In this document: positions 16,016 through 22,825 of the stretch, in pieces
Layout of the letters: each line of letters begins with the position of its first letter
How positions within the stretch are numbered: position 1 is the stretch's first letter
NCBI GenBank assembly: GCA_047619485.1
Contig: JBLHKE010000029.1
Location: 1-22,825 of the forward strand
Origin: JBLHKE01 sp047619485
Lineage (GTDB): Bacteria > Verrucomicrobiota > Verrucomicrobiia > Verrucomicrobiales > DEV007
Direction: 5' to 3'
DNA length: 22,825 nt
Notes under the pieces: model-generated
What the model saw: the letters and a program-made list of their open reading frames with translations, nothing else
Database searches by the model: none
What the model was told of the DNA's origin: nothing
Translations under genes and position numbers: made by a program

Positions 16016-16846
16016 TTACTTCCCACTGTGGCCGACCAAGGTCACGCCAAGCTCGGCGCACTTGACGAAAATTTCGTCCTTCCCTAGCAACAAAGTCTTG
16101 TCCGCCTCGACCACGATCGCGATCACGCCAGACTCCGCTGCCACATCGATCGTCGCCGGACCGACCACAGGGACGTCGAAGCGGAAATCCTGATTTGGCT
16201 TCGATACTTTCACCACTACGGCCTTGCCCTTCCCCATCGCACCACCGCGCTTGATCGCCTCATTGGTTCCCTCAAACGCCTCCACTGCCAGCACGGTTCC
16301 GCGCCGAACTACCACCGTCTGCCCAATGTCCAGTCGGCTCACCTCTTTAGCGATCCCGAACCCGAATTCAATCTCCTGTTCGAGCTTCTTATCGGGCTTT
16401 GGCCCACACACGTGCCCCACGCCCGCCAGCAGATCCTCGAGGAAGGTCGTCGCCGGAAGCAGCTCGATCCCATCCTTGGCCAGCTCCTCGCCGATGGCGT
16501 TAAAAATCGTCTCCGCGTTGCGTTGTTTCAACTTCCCTAACAACATTAGAGTGCGCAGGTCGGGTCGCAGGTCGAAGAGGTTCGTCGGCGCGATCTGACC
16601 GACCATCACCGCCTTCGAAACGCCAGTACGCTTGAAATATTTGATCATCTTACCGAGCTGTCCAACGCGGAACAGCTCGATCTCATCCACCAGATCAGTG
16701 ATCACCGGAACGTCGGTCTCATTGTGGAAACCCGCCGCGACCAGCCGCCCCACCCCCGTCGCACGCGCAGCGCGGGCGAAGGTCGGAGGGTAGATCCCGT
16801 TGCCGGAAATCATGCCGATGGTGGTACCAGAATAGTCGATGTGCAT
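16016..16846 (-). CDS. lpxI: UDP-2,3-diacylglucosamine pyrophosphatase LpxI
   Basis: A 276-residue protein of the LpxI (DUF1009) family. It hydrolyses UDP-2,3-diacylglucosamine to lipid X and UMP, the step before LpxB, and replaces LpxH in many bacteria. Visible signatures are IGMISGNGIYP (10-20), AVMVGQIAPTNLFDLRPD (79-96), GQTVVVRRGTVLAVEAFEGT (175-194), AIKRGG (197-202) and KPNQDFRFDVPVVGP (216-230). Asp224 in RFDVP corresponds to the conserved Asp needed for activity in the family. The length is normal. The gene starts 81 bp from the divergent TRIC channel gene; no sharp promoter was identified. Its expected partner lpxB lies about 2.3 kb downstream, beyond the inserted RAYT. Confidence 0.94.
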   Translation of the reverse strand: MHIDYSGTTIGMISGNGIYPPTFARAARATGVGRLVAAGFHNETDVPVITDLVDEIELFRVGQLGKMIKYFKRTGVSKAVMVGQIAPTNLFDLRPDLRTLMLLGKLKQRNAETIFNAIGEELAKDGIELLPATTFLEDLLAGVGHVCGPKPDKKLEQEIEFGFGIAKEVSRLDIGQTVVVRRGTVLAVEAFEGTNEAIKRGGAMGKGKAVVVKVSKPNQDFRFDVPVVGPATIDVAAESGVIAIVVEADKTLLLGKDEIFVKCAELGVTLVGHSGK

Positions 16847-16927
16847 TCTTTCGCCCCCGAAACCGGCGAGGTCAAGTAGGTGACACTTTCAGCTAGCGCC
16901 CCAAGCGCGAGCACCTAGAGTCCGACC

Positions 16928-17545
16928 ATGCTACAAGCGATCGAATTCATGGCCGTGATCGCGTCGGCCATCTACGGCATCCTCCTCGCCTGCCGCAAGG
17001 AGATGGATGTCGTCGGCGTCATCGCAGTCGCTTTCGCGGTCGCGTTCGGCGGTGGCACCCTGCGCGACCTCTGCCTCGATCGCACCCCCCTCTTCTGGAT
17101 CACCAACGACCACTACGTCATGGTGGTGATGACGATCGCCATCGTCGGGGCTTTCACCCCCAATCTGATTGGCCACACCCGCCGATTCCTCGATCTCCCC
17201 GATGCGATCGGCATGGGTCTATTCAGCATCACCGGCGCCGGCTACGCGATGCAGGCCGAGACAAGCATGTTCATCGCCGCCATCCTCGCCGTCGTGACCG
17301 GGACCTTCGGGGGTGTCATCGGCGATATTATCTGCAACGAGATCCCGAGCCTGTTCCGCTCCACCCCGATCTACGCGACCTGCTCTTTCATCGGCGCGTG
17401 GGCCTACCTGCTGCTGGAGACCACCCCGATCGACCACGCTTACAACATCGCAGCCGGCGTCGCCACCATCGTCGTCCTGCGACTCGCAGCGCTGAAGTGG
17501 AACCTGACGCTGCCCGCGAGCAAGGAGCGGCCGCCAGCTGAGTAG
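16928..17545 (+). CDS. TRIC-type (UPF0126/YadS) cation channel family membrane protein
   Basis: A 205-residue protein with about seven hydrophobic helices and the internally duplicated pattern of UPF0126. The first repeat has VAFGGGTLRDLCLDRTPLFW and the second has VTGTFGGVIGDIICNEIPSL, each with a Gly-rich kink followed by a charged R/D turn. Prokaryotic TRIC homologues form trimeric potassium- or sodium-permeable channels in the inner membrane; transport here is inferred from the family. The neighbouring convergent operon encodes TrkA and TrkH, so two cation systems lie side by side. The gene is divergent from lpxI and its stop is 33 bases from the stop of trkH. Confidence 0.9.
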   Translation: MLQAIEFMAVIASAIYGILLACRKEMDVVGVIAVAFAVAFGGGTLRDLCLDRTPLFWITNDHYVMVVMTIAIVGAFTPNLIGHTRRFLDLPDAIGMGLFSITGAGYAMQAETSMFIAAILAVVTGTFGGVIGDIICNEIPSLFRSTPIYATCSFIGAWAYLLLETTPIDHAYNIAAGVATIVVLRLAALKWNLTLPASKERPPAE

Positions 17546-17564
17546 CGTAAGCTTCAGCCTACGC
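17545..17564. terminator. Hairpin between convergent TRIC and trkH genes
   Basis: GCGTAAGC, loop TTCA and GCCTACGC pair over 8 positions with one internal mismatch. It occupies most of the 33-base gap between the two convergent stops and could serve both strands. No T-run is present, so confidence is limited. Confidence 0.45.
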
Positions 17565-17578
17565 GACATAAGTGGCAC

Positions 17579-19066
17579 CTAAAACCTCTTCCACAGCGTG
17601 CGCGAGAACAGCGCCAGCAGGGCGACATATTCCAATCGGCCGAGGATCATTAGCAGCGATAGCAACACCATCCCCGGCGCGGAGAGTTTGGCGAAATTAT
17701 GAGTTGGTCCAAACTCGTTGAACGCGGGTCCGACATTGGAAACGCAGGTGATGACGGCAGAGACGCACCCATCAACCGACATCTCCGGCTCGAGGGCGAC
17801 TAGGATAACAGAACTCACGCAGATGGCAGCGACGGCGGCGGTGATGATAACGAACAGCTGCCCGCGGGTACCCTCCGGCACCGGACGGCCGTTGAGGCGA
17901 AGGCTAACGGTCTCGTTGGGGCGGAAGGCACGCCGTATCTCGATGCGCACCATCCTGAACCAGAGCAGCAGGCGCGAAACTTTCAGACCACCAGCCGTCG
18001 AACCTGCACATCCTCCGACGATCATCAGGAAGAGGATAAAGCCCTTCGTCACCGCTGGCCAACTGTCGTAGTCACCGATCACAAAACCGGTCGTCGTCGC
18101 CACAGAGACAACATTGAACACCGTCTCCAGTGCCCCTTCCCAGAAGCCGCTCTCGAAGTTGTCGGTAACGGCGCGCGAACTGATCAGGCAGATCGAGACC
18201 ACCACGAGGATAATCACAAAACTACGCGACTCGTCGTGCGACTTGAGCGTGCGCCAATCGCGCCCCTTGTGCAGCAGGATGAGGTAGAGCGGGAAGCTGA
18301 CTCCGCAGGCGAACATGAAGAACAGAACCCACAGCCGCACTGGAGCACCAAAGCCGTTGAGGCTGTCTCCCTCGGTCCCGAACCCACCCGTGGAGGTCGT
18401 CGTCAGCGCGTGGTTGACAGCCTGGAACCACGTCATCCCGAAAAGTTTCAGACCGAGGCCGCAGACGATCGTCAGGACGATGTAGAGGATCCACAGCGAG
18501 CGCGCGGTCTCGCGGATCGGTGCTCCAGCGAACTCGCGCAGCTGGGCGGATGATTCGCCCTGGAACAGATTTCGACCGCTGGCGCCGAGCCCGGAGAGCA
18601 CCAGGACGAACATCGCGAGAATCCCTAAACCACCGATCCACTGCGTCAGTGATCTCCACAACAAAATCGTCTGCGGCAGTGCGACGAGGTTTTCGAAGAC
18701 GCTCGCACCGGTGGTGGTCAACCCGGAGACCGATTCAAAATAGGCCGCAGTAACCCCAAGCCCTGGTTCGCAGAGCATATAGGGCAGCGCGGCAAAGGCG
18801 CTGCTCACCAGCCAACCGATCCCGACGATCCCCACTGCATCGCGGCGCAAGATCACCGACGATTTCGCTTTCCGCCCGACCAGCAGAAGCGCGACAGCCA
18901 CCACCAGCGTGATGCCCATCGAGATCTCCCAACCGTTAAGAGCCTTCTCGGAACTGTGCCCAAGCCCTGCCGGCAGGACGTAACCAAGCCCGAGGCAGAC
19001 CCCCATCGAGACCGCGAGCAATATCAGGAGGTAGCCGACGTTGCGGGCAATGAGGAGGTAGTTCAT
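17579..19066 (-). CDS. trkH: Trk-type potassium uptake transmembrane protein
   Basis: A 495-residue polytopic protein of the TrkH/KtrB superfamily. The four selectivity-filter loops are recognisable in order: SGLTTTGASV (114-123), TTTSTGGFGTEG, SVATTTGFVIGD and CVSNVGPAFNEF. The block GGCAGSTAGGLKVSRLLLWF, which contributes to the gate and the following helix, is intact, as is LTQWIGGLGIL (140-150). It imports potassium across the inner membrane together with TrkA. The ATG lies 12 bases after the trkA stop, with AGGG at a suitable distance upstream, so the two genes form an operon. It is the last gene of the unit and meets the TRIC channel gene tail to tail. Confidence 0.96.
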   Translation of the reverse strand: MNYLLIARNVGYLLILLAVSMGVCLGLGYVLPAGLGHSSEKALNGWEISMGITLVVAVALLLVGRKAKSSVILRRDAVGIVGIGWLVSSAFAALPYMLCEPGLGVTAAYFESVSGLTTTGASVFENLVALPQTILLWRSLTQWIGGLGILAMFVLVLSGLGASGRNLFQGESSAQLREFAGAPIRETARSLWILYIVLTIVCGLGLKLFGMTWFQAVNHALTTTSTGGFGTEGDSLNGFGAPVRLWVLFFMFACGVSFPLYLILLHKGRDWRTLKSHDESRSFVIILVVVSICLISSRAVTDNFESGFWEGALETVFNVVSVATTTGFVIGDYDSWPAVTKGFILFLMIVGGCAGSTAGGLKVSRLLLWFRMVRIEIRRAFRPNETVSLRLNGRPVPEGTRGQLFVIITAAVAAICVSSVILVALEPEMSVDGCVSAVITCVSNVGPAFNEFGPTHNFAKLSAPGMVLLSLLMILGRLEYVALLALFSRTLWKRF

Positions 19067-19078
19067 TGGTGGCCCTGG

Positions 19079-20419
19079 TCAGCGGACGAGTTTGAGAAAT
19101 TTCTTACGCACCGACGGTGCCACCATCGCGTAGAGGATATCGCCCGGCTCGAGGACATCGTCCGGACCGGGGACGTTGGCATGCAAGCCACGCATCCAAC
19201 CTACGAGCACGCAGCCCTGCGGCCACTTGACCTCAGACACCTTCTTGCCTGCAGCGGCCGCCTTCTCGCCGAGCGAGGTCTCGATCACGTCGGCCGCCCC
19301 GAGTTGCTTCACGGTGTGGAAGCGATCGGAAGTCACAAATCGCTCGATATCGCGCCGCGTTGCCTCGCGCGGACTGACCGCCGCCATCATCCCGAAGTGC
19401 CGGCCGCTGGCGCTGATCGCCTCTGCGTAATCGGCCCGGTGGATCAGTGTTAGGCAACGCTTTGCACCGAGGTTGTGCGCCTGCAGACAGGTCATCACGT
19501 TGTCCTCATCGCTGCCGCTGGTCGCGACGAAGAAATCGACATCACCGACCTGCTCCTCCTCGAGCTCCGCCAAGTGGGTGCCGTCGGTGTTGATCACCAC
19601 GGTGTCGCTGAGTCGATCGCTGATCTCCTGCGCGCGGCGGGGGTCTTTTTCGAAAATGCGCACGCGACAGTTCCAGCTCTCGAGCATCTGCGCCAGGCAA
19701 AAACCGTACTCGCCACCACCGAAAATTGCGACGCGCTGGCGCTCGTTATCAATCATCTGCAAGCGGTCGGCCAGGGTCTTTAACCCGCGCGGTTCGCCGA
19801 AGATCGTGACAACGTCGTCCGCCTCTAGCAGCTCGTCCGCGGTCGGGATAATCGTCTCCCCCCCACGGCCAATCCGAGCCACCCGCGTGCGGTCGGGCGC
19901 CTTCAGGTCCCGCAGGCTGGTGCCCACGACGGGGCTATCCTTGTGCACGCGCACCTGCTGGAGTTCGATGCGGCCGAGCGCGATCTCCTCGACCACTAGG
20001 GCGTCCGGGTTGCGGATGAATTTGGACAGCTCGATCGCGCTCAGGCGCTCCGGGCTGAACTCGTGATCGATATCGAAGTGGCTGCGGTAGTCGAACAGCC
20101 ACTCGTTGCGCTGCAGGCCGGGGTCGACCCGCGTGATGACCTTCCCCGCGCCGAGCTTCTTCGCCACGGAAGATGCCATGATATTGACCGTGCTGGAGCT
20201 CGTCAGCGCCAGGAACAACTGACACTCCGCAACACCAGCCTCGAGCAGCAGCGCGGCGTTGGTGCCGTCGCCGTAGACGACTTTCGCATCGAGCTGCGGG
20301 TCGAGTTCGCCAGCGAGTTTCTCATCCGCCTCGATCAGGACTACCCGGTGCGACTCCAGCGATAAGGAGGAAGCCAAGTGCCGGCCGATCTCACCAGCAC
20401 CTACGATGATGATGTTCAT
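19079..20419 (-). CDS. trkA: Trk potassium uptake regulatory protein, two RCK domains
   Basis: A 446-residue peripheral cytoplasmic protein that binds NAD(H) and gates TrkH. It is a tandem of two RCK units. The first begins MNIIIVGAGEIGRHLASSLS and has acidic VLIEAD at the end of the second strand. The second begins RVAIFGGGEYGFCLAQMLE and has FVATSGSDEDNVMTCLQ. Each is followed by a TrkA_C-type ligand domain, ending in LEPGDILYAMVAPS. The length is close to E. coli TrkA. The open frame runs 34 codons further upstream into the aldolase gene. The ATG at 20419 is preferred because the first Rossmann strand starts there. It follows the aldolase stop by 10 bases. Confidence 0.95.
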   Translation of the reverse strand: MNIIIVGAGEIGRHLASSLSLESHRVVLIEADEKLAGELDPQLDAKVVYGDGTNAALLLEAGVAECQLFLALTSSSTVNIMASSVAKKLGAGKVITRVDPGLQRNEWLFDYRSHFDIDHEFSPERLSAIELSKFIRNPDALVVEEIALGRIELQQVRVHKDSPVVGTSLRDLKAPDRTRVARIGRGGETIIPTADELLEADDVVTIFGEPRGLKTLADRLQMIDNERQRVAIFGGGEYGFCLAQMLESWNCRVRIFEKDPRRAQEISDRLSDTVVINTDGTHLAELEEEQVGDVDFFVATSGSDEDNVMTCLQAHNLGAKRCLTLIHRADYAEAISASGRHFGMMAAVSPREATRRDIERFVTSDRFHTVKQLGAADVIETSLGEKAAAAGKKVSEVKWPQGCVLVGWMRGLHANVPGPDDVLEPGDILYAMVAPSVRKKFLKLVR

Positions 20420-20429
20420 TGGAAAAAAT

Positions 20430-21191
20430 CTAGCCGTGGATGATCTCAGCCATGCGTTGGCCGATCTCCACCGGGTTCTTGTGCTGCCAGACATTGCGTC
20501 CGACTGCCACGCCGGCCGCACCCGCAGCCATCGCGTCGCGCACCATCTTCAGCAGCGCCTCGTCGTCCCCCATCGCCGCACCACCGAGCACGATGACCGG
20601 TACGAAGCAGGACTCGATGATCTCGCGGAACTCGTCTACGCTAGCCCCTGTCGGAAACGCCGTCTTGACGACATCCGCACCAAGTTCGGCCGCCATGCGC
20701 ACGGTGAAACCAATGTTGGCGAGTGTGTAGTCCTCGCCGCGGCCGATCCCGTATGGCAGCGCCTCAATGATCGTCGGCATCTCGAGCGCCATTCCTTGGC
20801 TGATCAAAGCGGCGCATTCGGCCGTGATGCGATCCTCCTCCACATGGTGCGTGTAGAGCATGTTCATCACCGCGTTAGCGCCGACCTCGAGGGCATCATC
20901 CACGGTGTAGACCATGTAGGAGCCGCGATCGGGATTGCCCTCAGCCGCGGGCTTGTAGACATCGGTTCGGAAACAGATCCCCTTGCCCGCCAGCACGTCA
21001 GCAGAGGCATTGGCGACGCCCATGTTGACGACGTAACCATCGACGATCGGGTTCATCAATTCAATCAACGCGCGCGGATCCGCCATCCCGCGAACAGGGA
21101 TGGCGGTGCCATGATCGATCGGCAAGATCATCGTCTTGCCATCGGCGCGGAAAAATTTCTTCAGGTGGTCTTCTTTGGTTTCGATCGACAT
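20430..21191 (-). CDS. Class I aldolase of the DhnA/DeoC-LacD type
   Basis: A 253-residue TIM-barrel aldolase. The conserved LPIDHGTAIPVRG is at 23-35 (Asp26-His27-Gly28), and the Schiff-base lysine is Lys176 in ADVVKTAFPTG. The phosphate-binding ends are VIVLGGAAMG (199-208) and AAGVAVGRNVWQ (225-236). The family includes archaeal-type class I fructose-bisphosphate aldolase, ADH synthase of the alternative aromatic pathway, and LsrF. Sequence inspection alone does not separate these. Lacking aromatic or autoinducer genes nearby, a role as fructose-bisphosphate aldolase is a reasonable but unproven guess. It sits in an operon between a small membrane protein (11 bp upstream) and trkA (10 bp downstream). 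Confidence 0.88.
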   Translation of the reverse strand: MSIETKEDHLKKFFRADGKTMILPIDHGTAIPVRGMADPRALIELMNPIVDGYVVNMGVANASADVLAGKGICFRTDVYKPAAEGNPDRGSYMVYTVDDALEVGANAVMNMLYTHHVEEDRITAECAALISQGMALEMPTIIEALPYGIGRGEDYTLANIGFTVRMAAELGADVVKTAFPTGASVDEFREIIESCFVPVIVLGGAAMGDDEALLKMVRDAMAAGAAGVAVGRNVWQHKNPVEIGQRMAEIIHG

Positions 21192-21202
21192 AAAAGATAA
21201 TT

Positions 21203-21670
21203 CTACTCGCCCTCGTGCCCCTGCCCATCGGTTCCCGCAACTTTTTTCTCAGCCTCGCGACTGCGCCGCTCATCGCGGTAGCTCTGCAACATCAACCCGG
21301 CACCAGCCGCGAAGGTCACGAGCATGATCAGCAGGTGCGAGCTCTTGATCTGCATCTGCGGGCGGATACGACTAAGGAACTCGATCACGATGATCGCCAA
21401 TCCGATCCAAGAGACCACCCAGGCCCAGCGCAATTTTACATCATAGAACAGCGCGATCAGACCAATCATGAACGGCAGAAAAATAATTCCCATCGAGGTA
21501 GTCTCCCACATCCCCCGCCCACCTCCGCCGCGCATCATCCCTGAGACAAGTCCGCCACCCTGGGTGCTGACGATCACCGAATCGAAAAAGAAATACAGCG
21601 AGGTCGCTGCGAGTATGAGGCCGAGGAGAAATTTTCCCCCGCCACCTTCTGTTCCGCCTGGAGTAAGCAT
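21203..21670 (-). CDS. Small four-helix membrane protein, unknown function
   Basis: A 155-residue protein with about four hydrophobic helices, near residues 13-35, 56-76, 80-100 and 110-128. A Gly- and Met-rich loop lies between the first two helices (GGGLVSGMMRGGGGRGMW, about 38-55). A charged C-terminal tail (SYRDERRSREAEKK) ends in acidic residues. No family was recognised. It is the first gene of the apparent unit with the aldolase, trkA and trkH, with 11 bp to the aldolase start. A role in membrane or ion homeostasis is only guilt by association. The start is at the first Met after AT-rich DNA without a clear Shine-Dalgarno. Confidence 0.75.
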   Translation of the reverse strand: MLTPGGTEGGGGKFLLGLILAATSLYFFFDSVIVSTQGGGLVSGMMRGGGGRGMWETTSMGIIFLPFMIGLIALFYDVKLRWAWVVSWIGLAIIVIEFLSRIRPQMQIKSSHLLIMLVTFAAGAGLMLQSYRDERRSREAEKKVAGTDGQGHEGE

Positions 21671-21831
21671 TATTGTGATTCAATAACGCCTGCTGGAGGG
21701 CCTTTGCAACCGCCGGTTCACGAATGCCCGCCCCCTATCATCGCGGCCCGGTTCACCGAGCAAGCACTCCACCGCCACGTCTCCACCTTCCTGAACAGTT
21801 CATTCCCTCCGACAGTGTAAGTAATGCAACG

Positions 21832-21873
21832 AATGCAAGGGGCTACAATGCAAGGGGCCACACCCCTTACGTT
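21832..21873. repeat. REP-like inverted repeat with duplicated arm upstream of a RAYT
   Basis: AATGCAAGGGG occurs at 21832-21842 and again at 21847-21857. The second copy, loop CCACA and CCCCTTACGTT (21863-21873) form an 11-bp inverted repeat with two mismatches. A further partial copy, AATGCAA, is at 21823-21829. The structure ends 44 bases before the start codon of the RAYT at 21918, the usual place for REP substrates. The remainder of the 247-base gap (21671-21917) shows no gene. Confidence 0.55.
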
Positions 21874-21917
21874 AATTATCCCTTGACTCCCTTCCCCGTC
21901 CTTGCTTTTATAGGCTC

Positions 21918-22825
21918 ATGCGTAAGACTCGTGAATTTTTGCTTGGCGACACCAATCGCACGCAATGCGTGCACGTAGTCTCTAGGACGACTGGCCAAGA
22001 GATTTTGTTTGGCGATGCTGAGAAGGAGACGTTTCGCAGGATTCTATTCAAACAGCTGAAGTTCAGCGGGCTGCGGGCACTTGCCTGGTGTTTTATGGGT
22101 AATCACTTTCATCTGTTGCTGGAAATTCCCAATAAGAGGCATGCGCTGGAAGGGCTGACTGAGGAGGATCTGATCGGGCGGCTCAACTGCCTGAAGGGCG
22201 AGTTCTCGACTAGGATGCTACTCGGCGACGTGGAAATGTACCGGAGGAATGGCAATACCAAGGGGATCACTGAAATCGCGGGGAAGGTGGCGGCACGGCT
22301 TTTCGATCTGTCGATGTTCATGAAGGAGCTCAAGATGAAAATGACAGCTACCTACAACTACGCCAACGGGCGCAAGGGCACGCTGTGGGAGGGAAGGTTT
22401 AAGAGTGTCGTCGTGCAAGGGGGAGACGCGGTTAAGACGGTGGCTGCCTACATCGACCTGAACCCTGTTCGCGCTGGACTTGTCGATGCTCCCGAGGACT
22501 ATCGCTGGTGCAGCTATGCGGCTGCGGTCGGCGGGATGCGCGTCGCGCGCTCTGGCTTGGTATCCGCGATCTCCTACGAGAAGAAAATTTCCTGGTTACG
22601 TGCAGCCGAGTCTTACCGGCAGTTGTTGTTCGGGAATGGGCAGGAGGTGAAGGGCAGTAAAACACCCGATGGCAATGTGAAGTCGAAGGGCGGATTCACG
22701 CAAAAGGAGATTGCGGCGGTCATGCAATCGGGCGGGAAACTCTCGCTGGCAGCGGTCTTGCGCTGCCGGGTGCGGTATTTTACGGACGGCGTCGTGCTAG
22801 GAACCCAGCAATTCGTCGATGAGTT
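21918..22825 (+). mobile_element. REP-associated tyrosine transposase (RAYT), C-terminus beyond the right edge
   Basis: The frame from the ATG at 21918 stays open to the window end, giving 302 residues that begin MRKTREFLLGDTNRTQCVHV. His63-Phe-His65 in GNHFHLLLEIP is the HUH metal site. Tyr178 in AAYIDLNPVRAGLV is the likely nucleophile. GTLWEGRFKSVVV (154-166) is the conserved block between them. The last residues, GGKLSLAAVLRCRVRYFTDG, match the C-terminal extension of the RAYT at 14914-15918, so the two belong to one subfamily although their N-termini differ clearly. Only a short C-terminal piece seems to be missing. The codons are less G+C-biased than in neighbouring metabolic genes. A REP-like inverted repeat precedes it. 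Confidence 0.9.

Noticed and set aside
20406..21200. 264-codon open frame on the plus strand opposite the aldolase
   Set aside because: Rich in His, Arg and Asp, no recognisable domain, and it fully overlaps a well-supported aldolase with a visible Schiff-base lysine.

Overview
The window looks like chromosomal DNA of a Gram-negative bacterium, most plausibly a member of Verrucomicrobiota (inference). It encodes lipid A synthesis through LpxI and LpxB, a type I sulfatase, a membrane-anchored squalene-cyclase-like toroid pair, a remnant of a hydrazine-synthase-alpha-like haem protein, and several REP-associated tyrosine transposases (RAYTs). Most start codons lack a strong Shine-Dalgarno sequence. 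No rRNA, tRNA or CRISPR array was recognised.

Left part (1-7773): the N-terminus of a RAYT runs off the left edge, followed by a large M48 membrane metalloprotease on the minus strand. Divergent from it are an exported arylsulfatase and two tandem paralogues of about 530 residues. Each paralogue has a Pro/Tyr-rich cytoplasmic tail of YDPN repeats, one TonB-like membrane helix, a Gly-rich linker and an alpha/alpha-toroid domain. A perfect 34-bp palindrome with a T-run closes this block.

Gene graveyard (7774-9842): three broken genes lie here. One is the 3' part of a CXXCH-containing HzsA-like protein, with an in-frame stop and a frameshift. The second is the 3' part of a SAM methyltransferase. 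These two meet tail to tail with overlapping stop codons. The third is a small exported Gly-rich protein with an internal TAG.

Middle (9843-16927): a cytosolic conserved protein of unknown function converges on an M28 zinc peptidase. The peptidase lies downstream of lpxB, and lpxB overlaps a Gfo/Idh/MocA oxidoreductase by 4 bp. A complete RAYT gene sits between that pair and lpxI, so what looks like an lpxI-oxidoreductase-lpxB operon is split by a selfish or domesticated element. LpxI makes lipid X, and LpxB joins lipid X to UDP-diacylglucosamine.

Right part (16928-22825): a TRIC-type cation channel converges on an apparent four-gene minus-strand operon. In transcription order it holds a small four-helix membrane protein, a DhnA-type class I aldolase, trkA and trkH (potassium uptake). 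The window ends inside a third RAYT on the plus strand, preceded about 45 bp upstream by a REP-like inverted repeat.
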